DNA of 64,000 nucleotides from Lateolabrax maculatus (lineage: Eukaryota; Chordata; Actinopteri; Acropomatiformes; Lateolabracidae), in contig CM062218.1 in NCBI GenBank assembly GCA_031216445.1, forward strand, positions 15,236,501 through 15,300,500, given 5' to 3'. The notes below the pieces were generated by a model, which made no database searches, was not told the DNA's origin, and was given only the letters and a program-made list of their open reading frames with translations. The translations under genes were made by a program, and so were the position numbers. Position 1 is the first letter of the stretch. Each line of letters opens with the position of its first letter. Positions 46,276-59,000 of the stretch are shown here, piece after piece.

Positions 46276-49132
46276 TTACTGTCTCATCTTATTTAAAATC
46301 TTCTCTAAGGGACGCCGGTCTTTCACTGGGATGATCTTATCACACAGGTCCAAAAACCCGTCCTGGTGGTAAAGTCCCTGGAGCATCCTCTGTCCATGGT
46401 ACCTGTGCATAAATACATCTCTCATTTAGCATGTATAGCATGTGCATACTCACAATGCTCAGAAGGTTATAAGATTCTGACTAAGATTGAACAAACAAAC
46501 AGTATTTTTCACAGGAACCAAAAAGACTTGGTAACCCACCTGACATCCGGTGCGGCATCAACCGACATTTTACTGACAGCGATAAGATACCGCTCTGCGA
46601 TGGTCTTCCCTGCTGTCAAGATCCGATCCTCTCCAACAATATTCCCCAGCTGGTGGAGGTGCTGTGCTGTGCTTGCCCTCACTGCGGCACAACGGTGGCT
46701 GAGGAAAGACAGAGACAGGAGAATGTCAGACAAATCCTGCAATTGTTTCATTTCATTTACTTCAAATAGATAGATAGATAGATAGATTTCTTTATTCATG
46801 CTGCTTTATTCAATGCTGCTGCTTTTACACGTCCTACTAAATTCTCTTCTCTTACCTTAGCCCTGTGCTGAGTAAAGCGCTCATAACTCTATTTGGGCTG
46901 CAGCCATCCACCAGCGCATCCAGGGCAAGGTTGACCTGCTGGTGAATGAAGGCATTGGTTGTCTGTGCCAACTTCAGCAGCAGGGCGCGGCCTGTCCTCT
47001 CCACCTCAGGGTCCATGGCCTTCCCCAGGCGAACATGGAGCTCCGCCACCGTGTCAATTGCCGCAGTAGACACAACAGAGCGCAGGTTTGCGACCTAGAT
47101 AGTAAAGAAGAACAGCAGTCAACACCCCTGCAAACACAGTGCAAGTACACGCACAAGTAAGTGCATGCAACAGAAAAAACACGGAAACAAAGAGGGAAAT
47201 GTCTAGAATACCTCTTCCGAGAGTACCAGGCAGACCTCATGCAGTTTGGTCTGCAGTAGTCCTTGATGGTGCACTGCCAGAGCCCGAACAGATTTCAATC
47301 CATCCATTTTTTTCTCCCTATTTTAAGATGACAAAAATGATTGGACTGCGTTAATCATTGCTTTTTCCCCCCCTGCTGGCTACACTGTTTAAAATCTTTT
47401 GTGTTGATGTCTTACCAATCATCTGAACTGAGCTGTGTGAAGCAGAGGGACAGGCCCTCTGAAGGGTTGCCCAAAGGCTTTGGGTCATCCTGACCCGCTC
47501 CATTGTTCTTTGGCTTTGAAGGGCGGATGTTTGTCCCCCGACGCGGTCCTTGTTTTTTGGGCTTGGCGGCTCTTGATGGAGGCGCTGGAACCATGGGTGT
47601 CTCTGCTTGCGTCCTTCTAGGCTCCGCTGGAGGGCAAGGTGGAACTATAAGTGTCTCTGCTTGGGTCCCTCTGGGCGCTGCTGGAGGGCGAGGTGGCACT
47701 CTGGGTGTCCCTGCTTGGGTCCCTCTGGGCGCTGCTGGAGGGCGAGGTGGCACTCTGGGTGTCCCTGCTTGGGACCCTCTGGGCGCTGCTGGAGCGCGAG
47801 GTGGCACTCTGGGTGTCCCTGCTTGGGTCTTTCTGGGCGCTGCTGGAGGGTGAGGTGAAGGATAGTGGACACGTTCCAGTTGTTGCACAAGTTCTTCAAC
47901 CTGGTTTTGAGCTGTCTGGAGACTGATTCCATCAGCTACCACCTTACCTGTTCAGATTAACAGTAAAATACTCATGATTACTCAGATTTTCACTTGTTTA
48001 CTGTAATCACATATTTCACATAATATATCACACAATCACCTATTTCCATTTAAGTTCCCATACAGAAAGTCATCATCACTCAAAAGTATTAACGTACTTG
48101 AATTACTCCATTTCCCACACATCAGCGGGAGGCGAGATGGTCTTTTGGTTGCTGCTGCAGGAGGTGTAGGGCTGAAGCTGTTGAGCTGTGAAATGGCCCT
48201 CAGCTCATCGGGAGTGTGTGTGTCCACAGACCTGAGGCTGTCCACGGAGCTGGCAGGGCTCGGGCTCCTGTTTTTTGCTGCCAGCTTAGCCAACGTACAG
48301 GCATTTATTGCCATCAGACTGCCCATATACAGCTTCTTCTCAAAGAATGGGTCATTTTCATACAACATCTGGTTGGCCCTGGCTGCCTGGCCACTGTCCT
48401 CCTCGTTTAAAGGGGATACATGAGACCTGATCCTTTCTCCTTGCAGGGAGGATTCAGGTCTCCTTCTGGGAGAATCTGAGGGCTGAGGTGAGGGGAGGGT
48501 GTCACGCTGGACCGAGAATCCCAGTCTCTCCAGAACAGAGTTGCAGTGGGCTTTCTGTGAAGAGCACAGTTTCTCTGTATGCTGAATCAGCGCAGACCTC
48601 TCAGCCCTTTCAGCTCTCTCAATGTCCAGGATCCTGGACTTAGTGCTGGAGCCACTTTCTCTCCTGTGGCTCCCTGATGACTGTGGGAAAAAAATATAGA
48701 CATATTTTTATTTCTAAGTTAGTTGAGTCAATTGGGAATAATTACACAGTTGAATCAGTTAACTATATTATTGAATATTATATTATAGTGTATTCTACTC
48801 CTACTCTATTACTATACCATACTGTATTAAACTTTACTACATTTTGCACTGTAATATAAGGACTGCACTATTGGTTAAAACTATATAAAATCTATGTATC
48901 TATGAACATAGAGCACAAAAGTAAAAAAATTAAATATTGTGTACTTTTTTATTTTATCTTTTATATAAACCTTGTTTTAGACATGAAGGTCTGAAAATCT
49001 GATTATTATTGGTATTTTTCAGTTTTTTGTGTTTGGTTGATGGAGTTGATTACTTACATTACTTTCATCATTGACGCTCTTCTTTCCCATCCACTGTTGC
49101 AGGAAGGGGATTGGTTTTTTCCAAGTAGCCAT
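46276..49132 (-). CDS. TOGARAM-like protein with one C-terminal TOG domain, spliced
   Basis: Exons on the minus strand, 5' to 3': 49132-49058, 48680-48098, 47947-47416, 47317-47212, 47094-46856, 46698-46540, 46402-46276. They join in frame to 606 aa. Residues from about 397 to the end form a HEAT-repeat TOG domain very like the last TOG of the TOGARAM (crescerin) family. Those proteins bind tubulin and act on ciliary microtubules. The C-terminus RPLEKILNKMR also fits. The first 25 residues (FLQQWMGKK) and the Ser- and Arg-rich middle carry no domain I know. Residues from about 230 to 335 contain an 18-residue Pro-rich tandem repeat. The donor of the second exon is the weak point: GTACGT at 48097 or GTGATG at 48079 both keep the frame. 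The protein is much shorter than TOGARAM1 or TOGARAM2, so it may be a truncated or teleost-specific paralog. Its function is inferred only from the TOG domain. Confidence 0.78.
46766..46787. repeat. (GATA)n microsatellite
   Basis: About five GATA/TAGA units in an intron of the TOGARAM-like gene. Confidence 0.9.
47570..47850 (-). repeat. coding minisatellite, 54-bp unit
   Basis: The same decamer ctgggcgctg recurs at 47671, 47725, 47779 and 47833, an exact 54-bp period. Diverged units extend left to about 47570. On the minus strand each unit encodes 18 residues of the form PPRPPAAPRGTQAGTPRV. Because 54 is a multiple of three, unit gain or loss keeps the frame. Confidence 0.95.
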
Positions 49133-51070
49133 GAGTATCAGAGAGATACAACTAAATCGTTAAAGTAGAAAAATCGTGGAGACAAAACTTTGGTAGTTTT
49201 CCTCAACTGGATCAGTGCGAGTGTGACTGAATCCGTTCTCTGCACTTCTATTAGCACATTCTGAGTTCTACTGTTAGGTCACCGTGGAACCACCGAACAT
49301 TCTGATGACACCACACACACACGTGTATATGCAAAATAGATATTTTTTGAATGCAAATGACAACTTGACAACCAAGGCTTGAGGGAAATAAACTTTGTCA
49401 AAAGGTTTTGTCCAAAAATAATGCTGTTATTTTCTGCAGGCTAGTTTTTCTTTTCAAAAAATGTTGAAATTCAAGGACAGGACCAGTCCTGGTTCACTCT
49501 CATGTGTTCACCTCACACTCTGCATATATCCACTCCCATAAACTCCCACTCTCTCTCTATGATCCATACATTAATACTGTAATAATATGTTAGTAGTGTG
49601 ACCTGCAATAATGATTTTCTATAAACACATTTAAATGATCTGAACTGAAAATATTTTCTATGAGACGGGTCATTAAAAACACAGATTTTATACAATACAC
49701 ATTTTCAACAATGTCACTTCACTCTCTCACCGAAATGTGGCCTGAATCTGAATCTGCTGTTAAAGTAATAAAGTATTAGTTGGAGTCAGAGCACCCTCAG
49801 TTCCTCCATGCACTTGACTCATCAGGAAGTGTCAGTCAGCATAATGTTAAATGCCTCTGTGTTAAATGTCCTACCGAAAACAAGTCCACATGTGCAATAC
49901 ACGTGGACTTGCAATGGATGGCAAACATCTCAGAACTTCCTTGCTTTTGTGATATTTTCAAAAAAAAAATCTTACACAAAGAAATCTTGAAGGGTTGGTG
50001 CTCAGTGTGTTTTGCTCCCAGTGATTAAGTAAACTAGCTTCAGGTACCCACACAGTCTTCTCACTTGATCCAATCTGTATTCACCTCTGATGTTACCCAC
50101 CCAAAGTTACCCTCCAAAGTTCACCCCATAATATGGTCTCATGTTGCACCCGCTGACTTGTGGTGATGTTACTCTGATGGCTCAACTCTCGGTTCATACC
50201 CACACAACATCATGCTGCTACACTTATCTTGCTTTGTTGCTTACTGAACATTATGCTGACTGCCACTTGCTGTTGCGTGAGTTAAGAGTTTGTAGATTAA
50301 GTTTGGGATACTCCTAATAACTGATCTTTTGGCCACTTGGGAGCAGCAGAAACAAGCTGGGAAAACAACATTGACACATACATTTTGATCTGATAAGAAA
50401 CAGTTCCTTATTTACACACCCGGCAGTTACCGAACAACACTGCCATTCATTTGAGTCATGCTTCTGGCCACCAGGCGAGTGTAAGTGAGATATTCACTCC
50501 TATCCTATTCACAGCCTACCTGTCAGCTGTTTGGTCCTGTTTTTTTTTTTTTTAGCTTTTTCGCTGAAAACAGCTACCTGCTGCAGCTGCGAACAACAAT
50601 ATGAGAGCGGTGAGAGTGAGTGAAAACAGTAAAGTAGGGGGCCGGGCAGTTACACAATGGGCTGAAACTTGCTATAAAGTTTCCTAAAGTTGAGGGGAGC
50701 TGCATATTTGGGTAATAATTTTCAGTAGGATCATTTCTACGATTGACCCCTATCACATTGTCATTTGATACATATAATACATACATATGTAATACATACA
50801 TACATATAATAATACACCGTAGATTATGGCTGCTTTAATTTGTAGCAGGTGCCAGAAGTTCTAAACCCAATCAAGAAGCATTTCTATTGCCAAAACAATA
50901 CAGGAGAGTCAGATTTAGGCTACATTTTGGTGTAAGAGTTTAAAGTATTTATGTAAAGCATAAAATATCTGTGTTTTTAAATGAGAGACCAGTAGAGGTA
51001 TCTCAGAAATCCAGATTACAACATGATCTATAGTACATTATTTATGTTTTTCTTATGGCATCCCCCCTCA
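49133..51070. other. upstream flank of the TOGARAM-like gene
   Basis: No coding exon is recognisable. The minus-strand promoter of the TOGARAM-like gene must lie just above 49132, but no element is clear. The stretch at about 50400-50850 has 'agctttttcgctgaaaacag' and 'ctgaaacttgctataaagtt' motifs that look like another dispersed fish repeat. Short frames here are not supported. Confidence 0.5.
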
Positions 51071-51391
51071 TATTGTCTACACTGTAACAAAATTTCCTGT
51101 TAAATTACAGTAAACTACTGGCAGCTACAGTTGCCAGCTTGAAACTGTTATTCTACAGTGTACCTACTGTGATCTACAACAACAGTTTAGTACTGTAAAA
51201 ATATTACAGTACTGTGCTGTATGGAAAATAAACATTACAGTATTATACTGTCAGCTCTTTGGTTGCAATTATACTGTTATTTTACAGTTCCTACAGTAAT
51301 CTCCATTAACAGCTTATTACTGTAAAACTGTAGAATGTGATTTTCACAGTGATATAAACAAATGATTTAAAAGTTTTACGAAAACCCCTGA

Positions 51392-51453
<62 letters not shown>
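51392..51453. repeat. (AAT)n microsatellite
   Basis: About 20 perfect AAT units. Confidence 0.95.
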
Positions 51454-51454
<1 letters not shown>

Positions 51455-51909
51455 TATAATAATAAATGAAAATAGCTATCACAGAAATGGCTCAGACAAG
51501 AGATGGCCTTACAACATTAGGCATTTATTAAAGCTGAACATTTTCAGTATACAAAATTCATAAAAACACCATTACTACTTGGTTGTCAGAATTTTGTCTT
51601 GAACTATGACAAGTGATGGCTAACATTACATTCATTAAACTTTATATTTTCCTCCCCGGGTCAAAATTGACCAGGTCTGGTTTGACTGTTTTATTATTAT
51701 CAGCCAATTCAACTTCATTTAACCTTACTGCTTCACCCAAAGACAACAGTTGGGTTAAAGTCGCTGCATCAAATGCATAGCAGCTAAGAAAACTAAGTAA
51801 AAGCTTAATTACACACATTCCATGAACAATAACATATCAAACAGACTCAACAATGGTGGGTCCAAAAATGAACCTGGACATCTGAGACAGATGGACTGAA
51901 CTATACTGG

Positions 51910-52072
51910 CTAAATAAAGCCCCACTCAAAGTCCATCAAATTTTTAAGTAGAGTGGCCACATGGGGATTCACCGTTGTTGCCTTTTTGTGGACCAGCTTC
52001 CCCGTCTTCTTTGACACCACCTTCCCCTGGCTGGTCTTTCTTCCCCTCTCAGGATTAATCCCAATGAGGCGC
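51910..52072 (-). CDS. unassigned terminal exon, probably transposon-borne
   Basis: The minus strand has an acceptor (cattttag, ending at 52073) followed by an open frame of 53 codons to the TAG at 51910. The text includes GINPERGRKTSQGK, KTGKLVHKKATTVNPHV and LLKNLMDFEW, and looks like a real, basic protein end and not random translation. I could not link it to other exons or name the family. It could be the last exon of a transposon gene or a degenerate copy of a host gene. Confidence 0.35.
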
Positions 52073-53045
52073 CTAAAATGTAATAATAGAGAAAGTATAT
52101 AAGATATTAGGTATGGTAAGTAAAGATAATTTGCATTTAATATGGAACCCCTATTAATTGAACAAAAAATTAAAATGTCTTTTGATGATCTGAAGCTATT
52201 TTTGAGAAACAAAACATTCATGATTCAGGATTACAGCAGATCAGCTGTTATTGTGCCATTATTACAGTATCTATTAAACTTTGATTTGAGGGTGGCATTA
52301 GGAAACATTGTTATCTTTGTGAAATTTTATCTTTGGCAAAGTTCAACATAGATACTTTTTGAAGACTGTATTTCATGCTCCTCAACCATGGTGTCTATTG
52401 TCAACTTAAGAAGAGCAGTTAGCGAAGGACACATTGCTCAATGAGAGCACCACAAAGAGTGACATGGCCAGTCTGAACAGCCCCATTCCTTAATTAAGAT
52501 GGGTGCCAAAAGGAAGCAGGCTATGCTTTGATGTGCAGGAGATAGGTGCAACAACTGTAAAAGTTAATATACCAGCATGGCTTATAATAAATGACAATTC
52601 AATATTTCTGCGCTGAGCAGAGCAGCAGGTGAGGCCTCAAGTGCTCCGTCCAGTTTGGTGCTTTCAGTTTAAGAGTCCGGATGAAAACGAATTCGTCATC
52701 TTCTTGTGATTGTGTCCTCAATCTCAAATAAAAACACTGATGTGTAGGGCTATTTTTAATATCATTTATTTTTTTATTTTGCTCAGATGAACTATTAAAT
52801 GGACCGAAGATCAAGTCTGATTTAAAGATAACTGAAAGAGAGAAAAAAATACTATATTATACCGTAAGATTATAGGTAGCTTACTGTAAAAAAATAAATA
52901 AATACTGCTTTTTACTGTAAGATTTTACAGGAGCTTGCCGTTAATGTTTTGTTCCTCAAAGACATCAGAATTTACAGTATTCAACTGTATTAATGGAAAA
53001 CGGTAATACAAAATGTGATGATACAACGGTGATACAAAATGTAAT

Positions 53046-54116
53046 TTGTTGGAGTACAATAATGAAATATAATATAATCTAATGTAATATTATATTCTAA
53101 GTTATTAATAATGATAATATTAGTCTTTCATAGACGCACAGACATACTTGCCTGTGAGGTGACTAAGCTAAAAGTAAAATACAGGAGCCCACGCCCAGCC
53201 ACTTCCATGAGCTCTGTGGATACACTCAGTGGAGCTGAGAGACATTTCAAATGATGGAAGCCCTTTTGAAGTGACAGCGTTCACTCCTACTCTCCCTCCT
53301 ACAGCAGCAGCTCACCACTAACAACGAGGGCATCTCATCTCTTGGTGCAAAAGTTGGTGTCGCAGGTCCAGTTCATACTGTTGAGTGATGGGGGGGCATG
53401 GACCCTGAGGTGGAGAGGACAGGCCGCTCGTGAGCAGCGTCCCATTCTTCACAATTGCATGTTCACCGCGCACTTTGAATGAGATGCTCAATTTCGTCCA
53501 CTGTGGTGATTACTTCCGTATTCAAGAGCTGTTTTGTGGTTAAACGGCCAAGCCCTCCTTGAACCAGCTGTGACTACATGGTGTCAGTGCCTCTCGGTGC
53601 ATCCATACCTCAGGGGTCAGAGGACCATTATCTCTACATATGAGCGACACCATTATCTCTACATATGAGCGACAACTCCTCCGCCTTTACAAAGTTAACT
53701 ACTTATCACTACTGGCAAGCCTGTCACAAACCAAAATACAGTACACCCAGTCACATATAGCCTACACACAGTCATGGAACCCCAGTCTCAGTCATCAATG
53801 TACCTACTCTACCGACCACACTCACTCTGAATTTCAGAACCTGGGCTGTGAAGGGGATTGCCACAAGTTAAGTCAATTCTCCTCTCTGCGACAAATTTAG
53901 TTTTAAAATGTGTTTTATGTGCAAAGTGTCACAAAGCTGCACAGGTTCTGTAAGATGGGATGTGGTGAAGTAATGGCCGGGGGTAGCACCCCCACCCACT
54001 GGCCTACTTACACGCCAGCGGCTAAATAACATTTTTGAGTCATTACTCCTGAGCATTTCCTCTCTGAATTTACCAATAAAAGGCAAATCAAAGAGGCAAG
54101 TCTGCGCATGTCCTCG

Positions 54117-54149
<33 letters not shown>

Positions 54150-54436
54150 GCCCAGACCGAATAGCAGACTTGATCTGATCATAAGTGAGTCTCCAGTCAG
54201 AGTGGGAGGAGGAGGCGGTCTCTGTCCTCCGCTGAGAGGAGCTCATCTGCAGCGCTCAGTCTGTCCGTCTGCCATTCAGCCGCAGCTCTGACCCAGCGCC
54301 GGGGAGCTCCTCTCCGTGTTCCTACTTCATCTCCACTTGCGGCCTATATCAGAGTTTTGTGTGGGAAGTGTCACCGTTGTGTTCACATTGTTGCTGTTTT
54401 TGTTTTTGTTTTTGTGCGCCTTTGGACAACGTGCTC

Positions 54437-54476
<40 letters not shown>

Positions 54477-54716
54477 ATCAGAATCATAATTGGGTTTATT
54501 GCCAAGTAGGTTTTCACACACACGAGGGATTTGCTGTGGTGTATTGGCGCGTAACAAGTACAGACAATTACAGACAAGTACAGACAAGACGAGTAGTGAC
54601 ATTCCAGCAGTGTCAACTGGACAGACCGGAGCTCTACACGTCCTGAACCTCTGCAGTTGTTTTTTCAAACTAATCTGAGGTGAGCAGCGACTTCGTTTAC
54701 ATGTGAGTTACTTCAG

Positions 54717-54752
<36 letters not shown>

Positions 54753-56042
54753 AGTCACTTGAGGCTCAGCAGTGTGCCAGGGTTGTCATGATCACTCCCC
54801 TCAGGACGTGATTCTGTTGTTTCTCTGGTCTGGTACTGATAATCCAGTAATCATCCAGTAAGTAATGAACTCCAGTGTGCAGGCATGCGCATTACATTAG
54901 AAAAAAAAGAAAAAAAGAAAGTGGGCTGCCGGGAAATAGCCCACACACAAGAGCTGGCCCGAGTGCAAGTGTGTGTGGTTGTGTGTGATTTGTATACACA
55001 GGGCAGGGATGTTGTTGGCGCTCAAACCACTTACATTTTCCTTTATAAACTGTTTAAGTGTTGTTTTGTAAGTGTTGTCTTTTGTACTTTTCTTTAAACT
55101 GTTTCTGCTATGGACTACATTTCAAGTTAAACATTTAAAAAAAAAGTATGGAATTTGTGGATGCTGTTGAATGATTGCTTTTTGGCGATAAGCCACTGAA
55201 GATATTTCAGGGACCGTTGCGATTACCTTTACATTAATGTTACAGCATAGTCCAACGTCACCTTAACCACGTGAACTATATGTTAAGTCAAAAATGTCGT
55301 CATGTGTTATAAGGTTATTGCTGTCTTGTTTTTCTGGTCCAGATCACGCTGAACAGAAGTAACTAACTAAATATTTAGAAACAGCATATTTGAGCTGTTG
55401 GAATTTGTGTTTGGGGTCAGAGAAAGGTCCCCTCTGACGTTAACAACAACTCTTAAATAATTCAGACCAAATGGGTTAACACCCTGAAATCAAGTCACGG
55501 GGAGTTTGTGGTGGAGGAGATGATACAGAGGCCGGAGCTCTCTCCTGTTTGATATTTATTTCTCTGTCCTCCAGTCAACGCGGCATACTTTGTGTTTACA
55601 TTCCTCAAACCAACAGAGACACAGCTCAAACTTTCTTCTTGTCTTTTTTGCCCACTTCCCTCGCGGCACAATTTCCCCTCAGGCCTGATTACTTTAAATA
55701 TTCAAGCGATGAAAGCTGAGCCACCGGAATTAATGAGCCAAGGTGTGTTTGTGTTTGTGGCCACATTAATATTTTAACATGCAGGGGACTTCCTTCGTGT
55801 CCTGTGAGTCACTGCCTACTGTTGAAGTGTGGGGGTTGTGTGGGGTTACATGGTACTCAGAAACACCCACAGATGCTTGGCTTTACTGGGACTTCTCAAA
55901 CTAGTATAAACTTTATCTAGAGGGGGAAACTAGGGAGAATACCAACTGGAAATCACCCGAAGTGGTTTCCAGTTCGAAACCACTTTGAAAATAAGGTTAA
56001 ATTAAAAGCCGGTAAAAGTCTGTTTTTCCCCGCTGTCTGCAG
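53046..56042. other. gsdme upstream region
   Basis: No coding exon is recognised. It holds a 25-bp tandem duplication (53624-53673), a (CA)n run (54118-54147), T-runs of 33 (54440-54472) and 30 (54719-54748), and a dispersed repeat between them ('tttattgccaagtaggttt', about 54474-54640). A GC-richer stretch at about 54190-54350 and a donor-like CTGAG|gtgagc at 54679/54680 could mark a non-coding first exon of gsdme. This is inference. Confidence 0.4.
53624..53673. repeat. 25-bp perfect tandem duplication
   Basis: Two exact adjacent copies of a 25-bp unit starting accattatctctacat. Confidence 0.95.
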
Positions 56043-56060
56043 TCTTCATCTGCTGAAGCC

Positions 56061-59000
56061 ATGTTTTCCAAAGCTACTGCCAACTTCGTCCGTCAGATTG
56101 ACCCCGAAGGAAGCCTCATCCACGTGTCCAGAGTAAATGACTCACAAAAACTGGTTCCCATGGCACTGGTTGTCAAGCGCAAACGCATCTGGTTCTGGCA
56201 GAGACCCAAGTACCAAACGACAGATTTCACCCTCAGCGACTTGCTGCAGGACGACAAGGTGCTCAGTCCTGGTATGTACGTGTGCGCATACAGATCGTTT
56301 GTGTATAAAAGTGAATAGAAATTACTCAAGCTCTAGGCCTTTGCGAGACGCAAGTAGATATTCTCACAAAGCATGAAGCCTTTCCCACACACATCCATGT
56401 ATATGCTAACACCACGTGTCTCGTCAGGCGTGTCTGTGACAGAATTCGTCACGTACAAAGGGACGTTTGGAGACGAACTCTCTGGGAAGCTGGACACGGA
56501 GGCTGGCCCTGTTAATGTCACGCTGCAGGGGCGGGGCTCTTCCAAGCTCCAATCGTGTTTTGGGCAGCTGAAGAAAGAGGAACTGGACGTGAAGAAGCTG
56601 TTACGCGAATCAAGCAACAGGTGTTAACTAATTCCCTTTTTTTACACTGTTTGCACATTGCAACGAGTCAGCAGAAGGTGACAAGATGATGAGTTCATTA
56701 TTGATGAGATGAACACTATAAATATAATTAGACATCGGACATTTGACACCTCAGACCAGTGGCGTGCAAAGACTTAACCACAACCACAGAGAACAGTAGT
56801 GTCATCTTACTTAAATATACTGCAGTGGATGTATTCCTGTTCCTTGTGATTTGATATCTGTTTCTAATCCCACCGTTTTCATGTGACTGACAATGACAAC
56901 AAATGACGCCACCTAAATGCTACACACATACACTACATTGCCGTTGTAGATTTAAAAAAGCGGTTTCTCTTTGCATCAGGCTAATAGACATGCAGCACGT
57001 GCTGGTGCAGCAGCTGGAGAAGGGGGCTGAGTTGCTGGCAGTGGTGAAGGAGAGGATCCTCACCACCAACTCCTGCTCCGTCACCCAGACGAAGAAGGAG
57101 CAGTGCACTTTTCAGGGGGTGCTCGGGCTAGCGGGCATGCTGGGAAGCTCCGTTCAGGTGCGTGCGCGCTGGCGTAGGACATTGATGTCACATTTGCTAC
57201 ATTGGGATGTCAGCCAGTTACCCACTCCCAACCTTTCTAATTTGTCATCTGTTTGCACTAAATAAATCAATAAAAATAAAAAAAACAGAGATGTTAGCCA
57301 GTGATCCATTTCAGTGTGATGACCATTTATGATAAAATCCATCAATAATATACTGGTTTATATGGAAATTTATACATAAGATCTAAGGTAACATCTTAAT
57401 CAGATGTAGTTATTATTATTAACAATGTTATTAGTGTCATATTGTGGGGCAAAGATTAAACATTTGTGTTTGTAAAATCAGATCTTCAATCCACAACATT
57501 TAACAAGATGTTACATGTTTGCGTATTCTCAGGTGTGTGTGAAGGACGACAACAACATTGAGATGGACAGTGATGTTTCCTTGGAGATCCCCTCTGGTAC
57601 AGTCATTGCGTACAGCATCCTGGAACTGGAGATTAAAAAAGATGGACACTATGGTGAGTGTGTTTAGGTGTGTGCCGTTACAGAGAAGAAAACTGTGATT
57701 GGTGGTAAAAAAACAAATGTCTAAAGAGGAAGGAGGTATGAATCACAATGCCACTTCTCCGTTACGAAATGTTTTGACTGACGGTAAATGCAACAGAAGC
57801 ACTGTTATGTTCCAACTTTGCATCTTAAATATGAATACAATATACAATGCATGGAATAAAGATTTGGTAGGAAAACATCCTTTCTTAATGGTAAGCAATT
57901 GGTCAATTGTTTTAAACATCCCACAGGTTGATGTTCAATTTCCTCTTTTACCCTACCTGTGTTTCGTCCTCTGTGTGTTTATCTATGATGTTGTGTGTAT
58001 TTTCAGATTTATGCCTGCAACCTGGCACAATAGGAGGCATTGAGTCAGACACAACTGTACTGTCCTGGCCTTCCCATGATTCTTTGAATACGGTGGACGG
58101 CAAGTGCAATTTGAGTGCACAGCAAAATGGTTTGTGTTCGTTCATTCGGAGAACTTACATTTACACTTCCCATTTTTCTCTTTTTATTCCTCCGTGCTGG
58201 CGACAATCGTGGGTGAAGGCGTTATGTTTTCGAGTTGACAAAATTTCAAACAAACACACTTTTTATATTCAAAGGTCAGCTTCGCTGTGACATCATAATT
58301 TTCTGCATAAACACTTTTCTGGCCATTATTAAACACGATAACTCAGGAACAGAAGGGGAGACTGAATTGGTGACGCTAATTTTGGGTACCCACCTTGAAG
58401 CTGTAGTGATTGTATAGATCTTCTTTGCTACCACACATTTAAGATGTGTGTGAAGCACCCACATTTTGGAACTTATAGCTTATTTGCAGCAACATTCATA
58501 TTTGAAGCATTGTCTACTGTCATGGCTGAAGCTTTGTGGTCAATATAGTGATAACTACCATTTTGCCAAAAAGTACACTTGCCAAAAGTACACTGCAAAG
58601 TCTTCACTACATATATTATATGAGTCTGGACAGACATGGATGTAAACTGCAACTTGACTGGTTGGCTGAGACAGACAAGCACAAGGAAGTAACTCACATT
58701 ATTGAAAAGATGAAACTGAAGTAGGTTCCCCTTTTTCTTGCCAATGTAGTTGGCATTGTAGTTTCAATTTATTGTTGCACCCACACTTACATTATGTACA
58801 TCATTTGTTCTGAAATATCATGCTGGCCTCAGCAGCAAAAACTGGACCTAAAACTAACAACAATGCAAATGAACATGGAATTATTGCAACTTGAAGACAA
58901 GACTAAGGCATTCTACTCATAATATATTTTTTCATTATTTCATATTTTTTAAAATATTTTTTTATTATCTTTCATTAATAGTAACAGATACAGTTTATCA

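Larger units (their letters stand above)
51078..53045. mobile_element. probable DNA element with ACTGTAA-rich ends
   Basis: Both ends are dense in ACTGTAA/TTACAGT motifs in opposite orientation (about 51078-51340 and about 52860-53045). Between them lie an (AAT)n run and a minus-strand terminal exon (51910-52072). The layout suggests a roughly 2-kb element, but I could not fix exact terminal repeats or a target duplication, so the limits are approximate. Confidence 0.4.

Noticed and set aside
47570..47850. Regular repeats considered as a CRISPR array
   Set aside because: The units are directly contiguous with no unique spacers, and the context is a vertebrate exon.
47503..47926. Plus-strand repetitive frames across the 54-bp repeats
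   Set aside because: They are shadows of the coding minisatellite. The minus-strand frame joins correctly to flanking TOGARAM-like exons.
49780..50028. 82-codon frame upstream of the TOGARAM-like gene
   Set aside because: It has no recognisable motif or convincing splice links, and its composition is like neighbouring non-coding DNA.
54383..54646. Frames with poly-Lys or poly-Phe runs
   Set aside because: They are translations of the 33-nt T-run.
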